A DNA stretch of 42,295 bases from Sphingomonadales bacterium CG_4_10_14_3_um_filter_58_15 (lineage in GTDB: Bacteria; Pseudomonadota; Alphaproteobacteria; Sphingomonadales; Sphingomonadaceae): NCBI GenBank assembly GCA_002783865.1, contig PFJE01000152.1, forward strand, positions 1 to 42,295, read 5' to 3'. Shown one piece after another: positions 7,787 through 21,943 of this stretch. The notes under the pieces were generated by a model. It saw only the letters and a list, made by a program, of their open reading frames with translations, did no database searches and had not been told where the DNA came from. A program made the position numbers and the translations under genes. Each line of letters opens with the position of its first letter. Position 1 is the stretch's first letter.

Positions 7787-7818
7787 CGGCAATACTCCTG
7801 TTGGCAAATCGACTCGCA

Positions 7819-7837
7819 ATGTTTATGCTGTTAACAT
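7819..7837. promoter_or_regulatory. Imperfect palindrome in the TetR divergent promoter, candidate operator
   Basis: ATGTTTATGCTGTTAACAT has arms ATGTT and AACAT around a nine-base centre with a further symmetric A/T. It sits between the divergent starts at 7786 (minus) and 7859 (plus), the expected place for a TetR operator that would control both units. Confidence 0.45.
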
Positions 7838-7858
7838 GCGTCTGCCGAAAGGCAAAAC

Positions 7859-8482
7859 ATGCTTCCAGTTCTTCCAGTGCCAGACCTTTCAATGCCCGGC
7901 CTTCCAGTGAACGCGCCCTATCATCACGGCGATCTGCGCGCTGCGGCGCTGCAGATGGGGATGGAACGGCTGGCCAGTCAGGAGCAGCCCGATCTCGGCC
8001 TGCGCGCGCTCGCCCGCGATCTCGGCGTCTCGGCGACTGCGCTGTATCGCCATTTCCCGAACAAGGACGCGCTGCTCGACGCCCTGGCGCTAGAAGGGCT
8101 CAACCGGCTCGGCCAGCATCAGGCGGAAGCGGCGGCGCAGGCGGGCGGCGGGCACGATGGCTTCGGCGAAGTCGGAGTCACCTATGTCACATGGGCGGTC
8201 GAAAATCCGGCCCTGCTCCGCCTGATCTACAGCCGTGTCGGACAGGTCGATCTGGCCGCCGATGATCCGACCGCGATGGGCGAGGCCTTCCGTCAACTCC
8301 GCGCTGGCATCGCCGCGATGATGCCCGACGAAATGTCAAAGGACCGCCGCGCCGCCGCCGCGCTCCACGCCTGGTCGCTGGTCCACGGGCTGGCGATGCT
8401 GATCCTCGACGGCCAGGTCGAATATGACCCGGCGATGGTCCGCAAAGTGGTGCTGATGACGGATTTTTCAGCGTCACATTAG
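7859..8482 (+). CDS. TetR/AcrR family transcriptional regulator
   Basis: A 207-residue regulator. The N-terminal helix-turn-helix is clear: APYHHGDLRAAALQMG followed by LGLRALARDLGVSATALYRHFPNKDALLDAL, with the typical LYRHFPNKDALL recognition region. The C-terminal part is a TetR ligand-binding domain of the TetR_C_13/WHG-like type (FGEVGVTYVTWAVENPALLRLIY, HGLAMLILDGQV). The true start may be ATG 7892 or GTG 7907, since the first residues are a low-complexity LPVLPVPDL repeat. It diverges from the membrane protein/carotenoid oxygenase pair, suggesting it represses them in response to a hydrophobic ligand. Its last nine bases overlap the 3' end of the convergent CPBP gene. Confidence 0.9.
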   Translation: MLPVLPVPDLSMPGLPVNAPYHHGDLRAAALQMGMERLASQEQPDLGLRALARDLGVSATALYRHFPNKDALLDALALEGLNRLGQHQAEAAAQAGGGHDGFGEVGVTYVTWAVENPALLRLIYSRVGQVDLAADDPTAMGEAFRQLRAGIAAMMPDEMSKDRRAAAALHAWSLVHGLAMLILDGQVEYDPAMVRKVVLMTDFSASH

Positions 8483-9082
8483 CGCGAAACCGGCCCAGAA
8501 ATAAGCCAGCAGATTGGCACTGCCGTGCAAGCTCCAGCCCGGTAGGATGGAGCCCTGACCACGACGCTCGTTCAGCCAACCGGCAACAAAACCCAATATA
8601 GTGGTCGCTATCACCATCAGAATCACAATGCCCAGACTGGCGCTGGCCAACCTCAGTAACGCAAGATGGACCAGACCAAAGAGTATCGCCTGTATGCTGT
8701 TGCCGACGGGGAATCCCTTCCAAGCGATCAACCGCTTGCCGATGATGCCGCGAAACAGCAGTTCTTCGGAAAAAGCTGTCTGGAACAGCGCGGCCACCGC
8801 CAGTACGGCAAAGCTCCATTGACCGCCGCCGGCGGTGTCGGCTGCCACCGATCCGGCGCCGATGGAAAGCGCCCAGATCGCAGGCACCATCAACAATGAA
8901 ACGGAATAGGCAAAGCCCAGAACCACACCAATGACAAGCGCGGTTGGTGGTGCGCGGTACAAGCCGCAAAACCGCATAAACCGCGTGGCTCGACCGGTAA
9001 AAAACCAGACAGCCAGTCCAATCACCAGAACCGCGAGACACTGGACCGTTGCCGAAACCAGCGTGCCAATGAATATTTCCAT
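8474..9082 (-). CDS. CPBP family intramembrane metalloprotease
   Basis: A 202-residue polytopic membrane protein of the CPBP/Abi (Rce1-like) family. The catalytic motifs are visible: EELLFRG (Glu106, Glu107, Arg111), FGLVH with His139, and the distal HGSANL motif with His and Asn. About six hydrophobic segments fill the rest. Family members cleave in the membrane and in bacteria are linked to bacteriocin immunity, protein processing or unknown roles. I chose the ATG at 9082 because GAGGGG lies eight bases upstream, rather than the earlier in-frame start at 9100. It is convergent with tetR and has no obvious partner, so its substrate is unknown. Confidence 0.88.
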   Translation of the reverse strand: MEIFIGTLVSATVQCLAVLVIGLAVWFFTGRATRFMRFCGLYRAPPTALVIGVVLGFAYSVSLLMVPAIWALSIGAGSVAADTAGGGQWSFAVLAVAALFQTAFSEELLFRGIIGKRLIAWKGFPVGNSIQAILFGLVHLALLRLASASLGIVILMVIATTILGFVAGWLNERRGQGSILPGWSLHGSANLLAYFWAGFALM

Positions 9083-9255
9083 TTCTACCCCTCTTCCCAT
9101 CGAGAAATCAAAATGTGGCTGTGAAATTATAAAGCGCGAGACCCAATCAACATCTAGCGCTGCGCCATCCTCGGATCAATAATGCTTAACCTGCCTTTTA
9201 CCTGCCTCTGCTAGCTTTCCGGAGGCATGACAGGCGGGAGCCAAGACACAGGCGG

Positions 9256-11235
9256 ATGAGAGACTATTTTACCAACCGAGGCAGGCAGGGGAAACTCTGG
9301 CTGGCGGTCATCCTTGCGCTGATCTGCGTGCTGGGCGGGCTGGAACTCGCGCTGGCCGACCGCAAATATGGCCTGTTCACCGGCGGCTTTGGCCAATCGC
9401 AGGCGGTTGACACGCTCGTCGAACGATTACTCTTTGTCGCGGGCTATATCGCTTCGATGGCGATGCTGATCACCGCTGTCTGGTGGATCATCGTCCGGAT
9501 TTTCCGCAGCAAAAGGTCCTGGCCGCCTCTATTCTTTCTGGTGACCATCGTCGGCGGCAGCTATGCCCTGCTGCTCGCGCTGACCTTCAAGCTCGGCCAA
9601 TATTTTAGCGATACCATGAGCTTTACACTGATGGCGAATCTCGGTGGTGGCAGCCTGACCGATGCGTTGCTGTTCGTATCCAACGAAATTTTTATCGGCA
9701 TCACCGCGCTGCTGCTTGGCATGGTCGGTTATATCTTAATATTCCGATGGCTTTCCCGAAAATTCCCGGTGCAGCCTGGCCATCCTGCCTGGCCTGCCCG
9801 TGGTCGCTTCGTCATTGGATTGTTTTTCTCAACCCTGTTGCTTGCCGTGACGGTACCGGCAGCTTCGATCGATGTGCAAAACGGTCTGAACCGCACCCTT
9901 GCATGGGGCCTGTTTGCCGAAGCTGCCAACACCATTACCGACTTTGACATTGATGGCTATGGCTGGGTCTCCAGCATGCCAGACCAGCACCCGTTCGACA
10001 GCGCGCGCTACCCGCTGGCGCTGGACATCCCCGGCAACGGCATCGACGAAGATGGCTATGGCGGCGACTTGCAGTTGTCAGGGATGGACACGCAGCAGCC
10101 AAGCACAATGATCTCCGGCAAGCGCCCGAACCTCATTCTGATCGTGATGGAAAGCGCCCGCTATGATACAATCGGCAAGCGAATCAACGGCCAACCGGTT
10201 GCGCCCCATCTCGAAGCCATAGCAAAATCGGGCAGCGTCATCGCCCCGGTCTTCAGCCATGTCGGATTTACCACCGCTTCGCTCAAATCGCTATTTGGCG
10301 GCGCCCTGCAACCGGCTATTGGCTCCCCATCCCTGTTACGCGAACTCAAATCCAGCGGCTATGGAATATCTGTGTTCTCCGGTCAGCCAGAAGATTTCGG
10401 CGATATTTCGAAAACCGTTGGCATGCGCGAAAATGCCGATATTTTCATCGATGGCGAGACGCTGAAACATCTCCGCGCATTCAGCAACGGTGCGCAAGGT
10501 TCGATCCTGGTTGACGAGAAGCATCTACTGAAGGCCTTTGACGAAAACTACGCCCAGCCCAACAAATGGGACAAGCCGCAATTCCTCTATTTCAATTTCC
10601 AGACACCGCATTTTCCTTATTTTCATGATGGTGTACCGCTCGAGCTGACCGACCGAGCCCTACCTCGCGCTGAGATCGACGCCGCCAACCGGGTTTCCCT
10701 GCAGCAGACCTACTGGAACGCGGTGCATTATTCGGATCAACAACTGGGCGAACTGGTTTCCCGGCTGAAACGCGATGGCGTGTGGGACAAGAGCGTGGTG
10801 GTGATCACCGGCGACCATGGTGAAGACCTGTTCGAGGACGGTTTGCTCGGCCACGGCCACAATATCAATATCCGCCAGAACGGAACTTTTATGGTCACCA
10901 ATCGCCCGGGTGTAACAACCGACGGTCCGATTGGATTGAGCGATTATCGCGCCATCATATTGTCGCTGCTCAAGGGGGACAAACCGCATATCGCGGCGAA
11001 ACCGGTGCTGATGACAATCGGCGATCTCGATCGACCCACACAAATCGGTATCGCAGAGACCGGATCGAGAATAACCAGCTTGCGGCTCGATACCGGAGAA
11101 GCCTGCATGGTCGAGCAAAAACGATGCGCCAATGCCCGCAGCCTGACCGGAGCGTTCCGGGATCGCGTCGATCGGCTGATCCGGGTCTGGGGCTCGGCAA
11201 GGTGGCAAAACCGGTCCTCAGCACCGCGTGACTGA
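9256..11235 (+). CDS. Membrane-anchored sulfatase-fold protein (LtaS/OpgB-like phosphoglycerol transferase family)
   Basis: A 659-residue protein with about five N-terminal membrane helices in the first ~210 residues, then a periplasmic alkaline-phosphatase-superfamily domain. Domain signatures: PNLILIVMESARYDTIG (metal-ligand Glu), GFTTASLKSLFGG (candidate catalytic Thr), and VVVITGDHGEDLFEDGLLGHGHN (Asp/His metal ligands). The linker near residues 230-280 is rich in acidic D-x-D-G-Y/G loops (DFDIDGYG, GIDEDGYGGDL), suggesting calcium-binding turns. Relatives transfer phosphoglycerol or phosphoethanolamine to lipoteichoic acid, glucans or lipid A. Here the acceptor is unknown; sphingomonads use glycosphingolipids, so a lipid-head-group modification is possible. 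The start is the ATG at 9256, which follows GGCGG. Confidence 0.85.
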   Translation: MRDYFTNRGRQGKLWLAVILALICVLGGLELALADRKYGLFTGGFGQSQAVDTLVERLLFVAGYIASMAMLITAVWWIIVRIFRSKRSWPPLFFLVTIVGGSYALLLALTFKLGQYFSDTMSFTLMANLGGGSLTDALLFVSNEIFIGITALLLGMVGYILIFRWLSRKFPVQPGHPAWPARGRFVIGLFFSTLLLAVTVPAASIDVQNGLNRTLAWGLFAEAANTITDFDIDGYGWVSSMPDQHPFDSARYPLALDIPGNGIDEDGYGGDLQLSGMDTQQPSTMISGKRPNLILIVMESARYDTIGKRINGQPVAPHLEAIAKSGSVIAPVFSHVGFTTASLKSLFGGALQPAIGSPSLLRELKSSGYGISVFSGQPEDFGDISKTVGMRENADIFIDGETLKHLRAFSNGAQGSILVDEKHLLKAFDENYAQPNKWDKPQFLYFNFQTPHFPYFHDGVPLELTDRALPRAEIDAANRVSLQQTYWNAVHYSDQQLGELVSRLKRDGVWDKSVVVITGDHGEDLFEDGLLGHGHNINIRQNGTFMVTNRPGVTTDGPIGLSDYRAIILSLLKGDKPHIAAKPVLMTIGDLDRPTQIGIAETGSRITSLRLDTGEACMVEQKRCANARSLTGAFRDRVDRLIRVWGSARWQNRSSAPRD

Positions 11236-11262
11236 ACATTGTTGAACTATTGTTCAGTCACG
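11227..11262. repeat. Perfect 12-bp inverted repeat over the sulfatase stop codon
   Basis: CGTGACTGAACA (11227-11238) pairs perfectly with TGTTCAGTCACG (11251-11262) around a 12-base loop. The left arm contains the sulfatase stop codon. No long T-run follows, so it is an atypical terminator at best. It ends five bases before the -35 box proposed for rpoB, so it could also be an operator. Confidence 0.6.
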
Positions 11263-11267
11263 CCCTC

Positions 11268-11296
11268 TTGACCCAAATCCAACAACTCCCTATATC
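11268..11296 (+). promoter_or_regulatory. Candidate sigma70-type promoter of rpoBC
   Basis: TTGACC (11268-11273) and TATATC (11291-11296) are separated by exactly 17 bases, close to the housekeeping consensus. It would give a leader of about 190 bases before rpoB at 11493. No RNA structure was confirmed in the leader. The presence of this promoter fits the separation of rpoBC from rplJL. Confidence 0.6.
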
Positions 11297-11492
11297 GCCA
11301 CCTCACCACAGATTTCGAGACAGGGCGTGCAGTCGCGCGGCGCGCCAGAAGAAATGATATCTGCACGGTTTTCAGGACGCTAAAAAGCTGCAGTTTCCCA
11401 CTTTGGGAGACATGCGGCTTTTGTTGTCTTGAAGCGCCTCCACATATTGATTTTCCGCCGGTTTTCCGGCGATGGCGAGAAGGCAAAACTAT

Positions 11493-14400
11493 ATGGCTAC
11501 CCAAGCAGCTTCGGTCAAAACGACGGCTCCGACCCCCACCCGCAAGAAACGCATCCGCAAGATCTTCGGCGATATTCACGAAGTCATCGAGATGCCGAAT
11601 CTCATCGAAGTGCAGCGCGAATCATATGAACAGTTTCTGCGCTCGGACGCCTCGATCGGATATGTTTCTGGGCTGGAAAAGACGCTGCGCAGCGTTTTTC
11701 CGATCCGCGATTTTGCCGGCACCGCCGAAATGGACTTCGTCAACTATCAGCTCGAAGATCCCAAATATAATGTCGAAGAATGCCGTCAGCGGGGCATCAC
11801 CTATGCCGCGCCGATGAAGGTGACCCTCCGCCTGATCGTATTTGAGGTCGACCCCGAAACCGAAGCACGCTCGGTTCTCGATATCAAGGAACAAGACGTT
11901 TACATGGGCGACATGCCTTTGATGACCAAGAACGGCACGTTCGTCATCAACGGCACCGAGCGCGTTATCGTCAGCCAGATGCACCGTTCGCCCGGTGTGC
12001 TGTTTGACCATGATCGCGGCAAGACCCACTCGTCCGGCAAATTCCTGTTCGCCGCCCGCGTCATTCCTTACCGCGGCAGCTGGCTCGACTTTGAATTTGA
12101 CGCCAAAGACATCGTCAACGTCCGTATTGACCGCAAGCGCAAGCTGCCGGTGACCGCATTGCTGCGTTCGCTCGGTGATGCGATCCTTCAGGTCAAAGAA
12201 AAGAAGCCTGACTTCAAGGCCGGTGAAATGGTCCGTGTCGGCGGCATGAAACAGCCAGCCGAAATTCTCGAAGTCGATGGCAATCTGATCACCATCCGCG
12301 AACCGATGGGCGCGATTGACTTCAACGGCGGCAAGATCGAAGACGAGGGCCGCACCAAGAGCGCCGAAATCGTCAAGATCGTAAAGCAGGGCTATTCGGA
12401 AGAAGATATCCTCAACCTGTTCTACGCCCGCATCGTCTACAAGCGTGCGAAAGACGGCTGGACCATTCCTTTCGTCGCCGAGCAATGGCGCGGCATTAAG
12501 CCAACCTTTGATATTGTCGACGCCCAGAGCGGCGAAGTCGTATTTGAAGCGGCGACCAAGATTACGCCTCGCGCTGCGAAAAAGGCCGAATCCGATGGCA
12601 TGAAGAACATCGTCATCCCGACCGAGGAAATTTTCGGTCGTTACAGCGCCTTTGACCTGATCAACGAGAAAACCGGCGAGATTTACATCGAAGCCGGTGA
12701 CGAAGTGACCGCAGAAAATCTCGAAAAAATCGACAATGCCGGCATCGATGCGCTCGAATTGCTCGATATCGACCATGTCACAACCGGACCCTGGATCCGC
12801 AACACGCTGAAAGCCGACAAGGCCGAAGACCGTGACGGTGCCCTGTCCGATATCTACCGCGTCATGCGTCCTGGTGAACCACCAACGCGCGAAACCGCGG
12901 AAGCGCTGTTCGAAGGCCTGTTCTTCGATCCCGAACGCTATGACCTCTCCGCTGTTGGCCGCGTAAAACTCAACATGCGTCTCGAACTGGATGCGCCGGC
13001 TGATTATACGATCTTGCGCAAGGAAGACATTCTCGCCGTGGTCAAAACCCTCGTCGACCTGAAGGACGGCAAGGGTGAAGTCGATGACATCGACAACCTC
13101 GGCAACCGCCGCGTCCGTTCCGTCGGCGAATTGCTGGAAAACCAGTATCGCGTTGGCCTGCTGCGCATGGAGCGCGCCGTCAAGGAACGCATGAGCAGCG
13201 TCGATGTGTCCACCGTCATGCCGAACGATCTGATCAATGCGAAGCCTGCCGTCGCGACCGTTCGCGAATTCTTCGGCTCCTCGCAGCTGTCCCAGTTTAT
13301 GGATCAGACCAACCCGCTATCGGAAGTCACGCATAAACGCCGCGTGTCAGCGTTGGGCCCCGGTGGCCTCACCCGCGAACGCGCCGGCTTTGAAGTCCGC
13401 GACGTTCATCCGACCCATTATGGCCGGATCTGCCCGATTGAAACGCCGGAAGGCCCGAATATTGGCCTGATCAACTCGCTGGCTTCGTTCAGCCGCGTCA
13501 ACCAATATGGTTTCATCGAAACCCCCTATCGGAAAGTCGTGGACAACAAGGTTACCGACGATGTTCTCTATCTCTCCGCGATGGAAGAGCAGAAGCATAC
13601 CGTCGCACAGGCGAACGCCGAACTGACCGAAGACGGCAGCTTTGTGGAGGAAATCGTTTCCTCGCGTCAGGCTGGCGAATTCCTGATGGCACCGCGCGAC
13701 ATCATCACTTTGATGGACGTCAGTCCGAAACAGCTGGTGTCGGTTGCCGCCTCGCTCATTCCGTTCCTGGAAAATGATGACGCCAACCGCGCCCTCATGG
13801 GATCGAACATGCAACGTCAGGCCGTGCCTTTGGTGAAAGCCGAAGCACCGTTTGTCGGCACCGGCATGGAAGAAACCGTCGCCCGCGACTCTGGCGCTGC
13901 AATCGCCGCGCGCCGCTCCGGTATCGTCGATCAGGTGGATGCCACCCGTATCGTGATCCGCGCATCGGGTGCGGTCGAAGCTGGCAAATCCGGCGTCGAC
14001 ATCTACACGCTGCAGAAATTCCAGCGCTCCAACCAGAACACCTGCATCAACCAGCGTCCGCTGGTGAAGGTTGGTGAAATGATCCAGCAAGGCGACACGA
14101 TCGCCGATGGTCCATCCACCGACATGGGTGAGCTGGCGCTCGGCAAGAACAGCCTCGTCGCCTTCATGCCCTGGAATGGCTATAACTATGAGGATAGTAT
14201 CCTGATCTCCGAGCGGATCGTGAAAGACGATGTCTTCACCTCGATCCATATCGAAGAATTTGAAGTCATGGCCCGCGACACCAAGCTCGGACCGGAAGAC
14301 ATCACCCGCGATATTCCCAATGTCGGTGAGGAAGCCCTGCGCAACCTCGACGAAGCCGGCATTGTCTATATTGGTGCGGAAATCGAACCAGGCGATATCC

Positions 14401-15887
14401 TCGTCGGCAAGATCACGCCAAAGGGCGAATCGCCAATGACGCCGGAAGAAAAGCTTCTCCGCGCCATCTTTGGTGAAAAAGCTTCTGATGTTCGCGACAC
14501 GTCCTTGCGTCTGCCGCCTGGCGTTGCCGGGACGGTGGTCGAGGTTCGTGTGTTCAACCGCCACGGTATCGACAAGGACGAACGCGCCCTGGCGATCGAA
14601 CGCGAAGAAATCGGCCGCTTTACCAAGGATCGCGACGACGAACGCGCCATCCTCAACCGGGCAACTTTCAACACGCTGAAGGACATGCTGATCGGTCAGA
14701 CCGCAACCTCCGCGCCGAAGCCGATGAAGAAAGGCGCTGAAATCACCGAGGAAAGCCTGACCGAACTGGAGCAGGTCGACTGGTGGAAGATCGCCGTAAA
14801 GGACGATCAGGTTCAGTCCGATTTCGAAGCGACCCGTCAACAATATGACGAAGCAATCAAGCTGATCAACGAACGGTTCGAAGACCGTCGTGAGAAGCTG
14901 GAACGCGGCGACGAACTGGCACCGGGCGTGCTCAAGATGGTCAAAGTCTTTGTCGCGGTGAAGCGCAAGCTGCAACCGGGTGACAAGATGGCTGGTCGTC
15001 ACGGCAACAAGGGGGTTATTTCCCGCATCCTGCCACAGGAAGACATGCCGTTCCTCGAAGATGGTACGCCGGTTGACATCGTGCTCAACCCGCTGGGTGT
15101 GCCGTCGCGGATGAACGTCGGACAGATTTTCGAAACCCATCTGGGCTGGGCCGCACGTGGTCTGGGCCAGCAGGTCACCGAAGCGCTGGAAGAATGGAAG
15201 CTGGCGAACCCCGATCCGCAGGCAGCATCGCCACCCGATGCGGTCAAGGAACGGCTCAAGGTCATTTACGGCGAGCAATATCACGAGGATATCGATTCCC
15301 GTGATACCGCTGAAATTGTCGAAATGGTCGGCCATCTCCGTCACGGTGTCCCGATGGGAACGCCGGTATTTGACGGTGCGCACGAAAGCGACATTTCCGA
15401 CATGCTGGAACTGGCAGGTCTGGATCGCAGCGGTCAGGTTGATCTTTATGATGGCCGGACCGGTGACAAGTTCGACCGCAAGGTGACCGTGGGCTATATC
15501 TACATGCTCAAACTGCACCATCTGGTCGACGACAAGATCCACGCCCGTTCGATCGGGCCCTACAGCCTTGTCACGCAGCAGCCTCTTGGCGGTAAAGCCC
15601 AGTTCGGCGGACAGCGTTTCGGGGAAATGGAAGTCTGGGCATTGCAGGCTTACGGCGCGGCTTACACGTTGCAGGAAATGCTGACGGTCAAGTCCGATGA
15701 TGTGATCGGCCGGACCAAGGTTTACGAAGCGATCGTCAAGGGCGACGATACCTTCGAAGCCGGCGTACCGGAAAGCTTCAACGTGCTGGTCAAGGAAATG
15801 CGGTCGCTCGGCCTCAACATCCAGCTCTCCAGCTTTGGTGACGATGATGATGAAGCGGACGACGGGATTGCGATAGCGGCGGAGTGA
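11493..15887 (+). CDS. rpoB: DNA-directed RNA polymerase subunit beta
   Basis: The catalytic beta subunit of RNA polymerase, 1464 residues, longer than the E. coli protein (1342) mainly because of alphaproteobacterial insertions. The start at 11493 is chosen over in-frame ATG 11472 because AGAAGG lies eight bases upstream; the sequence then begins [20 protein letters not shown]. The rifampicin pocket is near residue 600 ([21 protein letters not shown], Met603 equals E. coli Met515). All common resistance positions carry the wild-type residue (Q513, D516, S522, H526, R529, S531 and L533 by E. coli numbering), so a sensitive enzyme is predicted. The [12 protein letters not shown] segment of the active centre and the C-terminal clamp segment are intact. 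rpoC follows after 63 bases. Confidence 0.99.
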   Translation: MATQAASVKTTAPTPTRKKRIRKIFGDIHEVIEMPNLIEVQRESYEQFLRSDASIGYVSGLEKTLRSVFPIRDFAGTAEMDFVNYQLEDPKYNVEECRQRGITYAAPMKVTLRLIVFEVDPETEARSVLDIKEQDVYMGDMPLMTKNGTFVINGTERVIVSQMHRSPGVLFDHDRGKTHSSGKFLFAARVIPYRGSWLDFEFDAKDIVNVRIDRKRKLPVTALLRSLGDAILQVKEKKPDFKAGEMVRVGGMKQPAEILEVDGNLITIREPMGAIDFNGGKIEDEGRTKSAEIVKIVKQGYSEEDILNLFYARIVYKRAKDGWTIPFVAEQWRGIKPTFDIVDAQSGEVVFEAATKITPRAAKKAESDGMKNIVIPTEEIFGRYSAFDLINEKTGEIYIEAGDEVTAENLEKIDNAGIDALELLDIDHVTTGPWIRNTLKADKAEDRDGALSDIYRVMRPGEPPTRETAEALFEGLFFDPERYDLSAVGRVKLNMRLELDAPADYTILRKEDILAVVKTLVDLKDGKGEVDDIDNLGNRRVRSVGELLENQYRVGLLRMERAVKERMSSVDVSTVMPNDLINAKPAVATVREFFGSSQLSQFMDQTNPLSEVTHKRRVSALGPGGLTRERAGFEVRDVHPTHYGRICPIETPEGPNIGLINSLASFSRVNQYGFIETPYRKVVDNKVTDDVLYLSAMEEQKHTVAQANAELTEDGSFVEEIVSSRQAGEFLMAPRDIITLMDVSPKQLVSVAASLIPFLENDDANRALMGSNMQRQAVPLVKAEAPFVGTGMEETVARDSGAAIAARRSGIVDQVDATRIVIRASGAVEAGKSGVDIYTLQKFQRSNQNTCINQRPLVKVGEMIQQGDTIADGPSTDMGELALGKNSLVAFMPWNGYNYEDSILISERIVKDDVFTSIHIEEFEVMARDTKLGPEDITRDIPNVGEEALRNLDEAGIVYIGAEIEPGDILVGKITPKGESPMTPEEKLLRAIFGEKASDVRDTSLRLPPGVAGTVVEVRVFNRHGIDKDERALAIEREEIGRFTKDRDDERAILNRATFNTLKDMLIGQTATSAPKPMKKGAEITEESLTELEQVDWWKIAVKDDQVQSDFEATRQQYDEAIKLINERFEDRREKLERGDELAPGVLKMVKVFVAVKRKLQPGDKMAGRHGNKGVISRILPQEDMPFLEDGTPVDIVLNPLGVPSRMNVGQIFETHLGWAARGLGQQVTEALEEWKLANPDPQAASPPDAVKERLKVIYGEQYHEDIDSRDTAEIVEMVGHLRHGVPMGTPVFDGAHESDISDMLELAGLDRSGQVDLYDGRTGDKFDRKVTVGYIYMLKLHHLVDDKIHARSIGPYSLVTQQPLGGKAQFGGQRFGEMEVWALQAYGAAYTLQEMLTVKSDDVIGRTKVYEAIVKGDDTFEAGVPESFNVLVKEMRSLGLNIQLSSFGDDDDEADDGIAIAAE

Positions 15888-15950
15888 AGCGCTAGTTTCA
15901 CGCCACGCAGCATTTCAAATTTGGGGCGCAAGCCCAAGAGGAATTAAGAC

Positions 15951-20351
<4,401 letters not shown>

Positions 20352-20375
20352 ATTTTCGATCTTTTACCCGATTAA

Positions 20376-20416
20376 AAAAGGCCCCGCCGGAGATGATCCG
20401 GCGGGGCCTTTTATTT
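20376..20416 (+). terminator. Strong terminator of rpoBC (could also work in reverse)
   Basis: A 15-bp perfect stem (AAAAGGCCCCGCCGG at 20376-20390 with CCGGCGGGGCCTTTT at 20398-20412) with a seven-base loop AGATGAT and TTTTATTT after it. The A-run on the left would give T after the stem on the other strand, so it may be bidirectional. Confidence 0.95.
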
Positions 20417-20427
20417 GGTCCGAGTGC

Positions 20428-20463
20428 AAGAAAAGCCCTCCGGGATATGATCCGGTAGGGCTT
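20428..20463 (-). terminator. Terminator of the wrbA unit, facing rpoC
   Basis: AAGCCCTCCGG (20433-20443) pairs with CCGGTAGGGCTT (20452-20463) with a single bulge and loop GATATGAT. Read on the minus strand the stem is followed by TTTTCTT, fitting termination of wrbA coming from the right. Its stem and loop resemble the rpoC terminator next to it. Confidence 0.8.
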
Positions 20464-20473
20464 GTCTAGAATA

Positions 20474-21073
20474 TCATGCGATCAATTTCGCCGCTGTCCT
20501 TGCGACCTTGGCACCGAGATATTTCGCACCGGCAAGATCAATCTCATGAGGTGTCCGGCTGCCGTCACCACCAGCCACGGTAGACGCACCATAAGGAGAT
20601 CCGCCGACAATAGCGTCGTTGCTCATCTGTCCCTGAAAGCCGTAGTCCAGTCCGACAATCGTCATGCCCTGATGCAGCAGATTGGTCAGGATCGAAAACT
20701 GGGTGGTTTCCTGGCCACCATGCTGGACCGCGGTCGAAGTGAACGAGGCACCGACCTTGCCGACCAAGGAGCCATTCATCCACAGGCCACCGGTACGGTC
20801 CCAGAAGGATGCCATCTGGCTCGACATACGGCCAAAGCGGGTTGGCGACCCGACGATGATCGCGTCATAATCGGCCAGTTGATCCGGTTCGATCACCGGA
20901 TGATCATCATTGGATGAAAAGCCGGCTGCTTCGACGACCTCTGCAGGTGCGGTCTCGGGCACACGTCCAATGGTCACTTCACCACCGGCTTCGCTTGCGC
21001 CCTCGGCAATGGCCTGAGCCAGCGCATCAACATGACCATAGGAAGAGTAATAGAGTACCAATATTTTCGCCAT
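20474..21073 (-). CDS. wrbA: NAD(P)H:quinone oxidoreductase, WrbA family
   Basis: A flavodoxin-fold FMN enzyme that reduces quinones by two electrons, limiting redox cycling. The 199-residue protein starts [21 protein letters not shown], with the FMN phosphate-binding loop SSYGH, and contains the family segments [25 protein letters not shown] and [14 protein letters not shown] chose the second ATG (21073) because GGAG lies seven bases before it, rather than ATG 21079. The C-terminus ends [16 protein letters not shown]. It lies 74 bases downstream of the pirin gene on the same strand and both are divergent from a LysR regulator. The neighbourhood suggests an inducible electrophile/quinone response. 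A terminator follows the stop. Confidence 0.95.
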   Translation of the reverse strand: MAKILVLYYSSYGHVDALAQAIAEGASEAGGEVTIGRVPETAPAEVVEAAGFSSNDDHPVIEPDQLADYDAIIVGSPTRFGRMSSQMASFWDRTGGLWMNGSLVGKVGASFTSTAVQHGGQETTQFSILTNLLHQGMTIVGLDYGFQGQMSNDAIVGGSPYGASTVAGGDGSRTPHEIDLAGAKYLGAKVARTAAKLIA

Positions 21074-21147
21074 TTTCATTCTCCATTCGTTTCGGTTGGG
21101 GTAAAATAGAGCGGCGCCGGTTCATCCGGCGCTGCTCCGTTCGGGTG

Positions 21148-21864
21148 TTAGTTTTTGGATTCCCATGCTTCGACAAAGACGAACTCGGCATCGTCGACCG
21201 CTTCGATCTGCAACGAGCCGACTTCCCGGATCGCTATGGAATCGCGGGCTCCGACCAGTTCGCCATTGACCCGGACCTGACCGGCAGAGCCAACCAGATA
21301 GACATGGGCGCCGTCGGCAATCTGATGCTCGATCGCGGTACCGGCCGTCAACGTCGCGCCATAAAAGCGCGCTTCCGCTCCAATCTTCAGCGAACCGGCT
21401 GCAATGTCTTCATCAAAACCGCTGGCGAGAATTTCCAGCTGGTCGGAACGATCGCCCTTGGGGAAGGCCTTCGCATCCCAATGGGGAGCGCCGCCAGCTG
21501 CGCGCGGTTCAATCCAGATCTGAAACAGACGGGTCTGTTCGTCCTCAAGATTATATTCGCTGTGCATCACGCCGGTACCGGCACTCATCACCTGAACATC
21601 GCCAGCCTCGGTGCGGCCTTCGTTGCCCATATTGTCGCGATGGGTGATTGCCCCTTCGCGAACATAGGTGATGATCTCCATATTCTGGTGACCATGCATG
21701 GGAAATCCGGTTTTCGGCTGGATTTCGTCGTCATTCCACACCCGGATCGGACCAAAACCCATACGGGAAGGATCCCAATAATTGCCAAAGGAAAAATGAT
21801 GGCGGGCCTGCAACCACTCGTGGTCGACATGGGCCAGCTCCTTGAATTCACGTTTCTCTATCAT
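21148..21864 (-). CDS. Pirin family protein (bicupin, quercetinase-like)
   Basis: A 238-residue bicupin of the YhhW/YhaK type. The N-terminal cupin motif shows the metal ligands in GFPMHGHQNMEIITYVREGA (two His and Glu) and a fourth His in MHSEYN; WLQARHHFSFGNYWDPSRMGFG is the typical pirin N-terminus. The C-terminal cupin is degenerate, as is usual. Some pirins open the ring of quercetin or oxidise related phenolics, others have no known reaction. The ATG at 21864 has AGGAG eight bases upstream; the longer frame to 21969 is not supported. It is divergent from the LysR gene and co-directional with wrbA, a combination seen with quinone-responsive regulators. Confidence 0.94.
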   Translation of the reverse strand: MIEKREFKELAHVDHEWLQARHHFSFGNYWDPSRMGFGPIRVWNDDEIQPKTGFPMHGHQNMEIITYVREGAITHRDNMGNEGRTEAGDVQVMSAGTGVMHSEYNLEDEQTRLFQIWIEPRAAGGAPHWDAKAFPKGDRSDQLEILASGFDEDIAAGSLKIGAEARFYGATLTAGTAIEHQIADGAHVYLVGSAGQVRVNGELVGARDSIAIREVGSLQIEAVDDAEFVFVEAWESKN

Positions 21865-21943
21865 CGTCTTGCTCCTGTTCGAGCGGCATCTGTTCCGCTC
21901 CGTATGCAATGGAAATAGGGTGATCGATTTGTTTCTTAAATAG

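Noticed and set aside
7859-7906. Proline/leucine repeat at the N-terminus of the TetR frame
   Set aside because: It is probably upstream of the true start (GTG 7907 or ATG 7892) and not a functional domain.
11247-11579. Minus-strand ORF overlapping the rpoB start
   Set aside because: It is antisense to the rpoB promoter and coding region, composition is not protein-like, and no start signal is seen.
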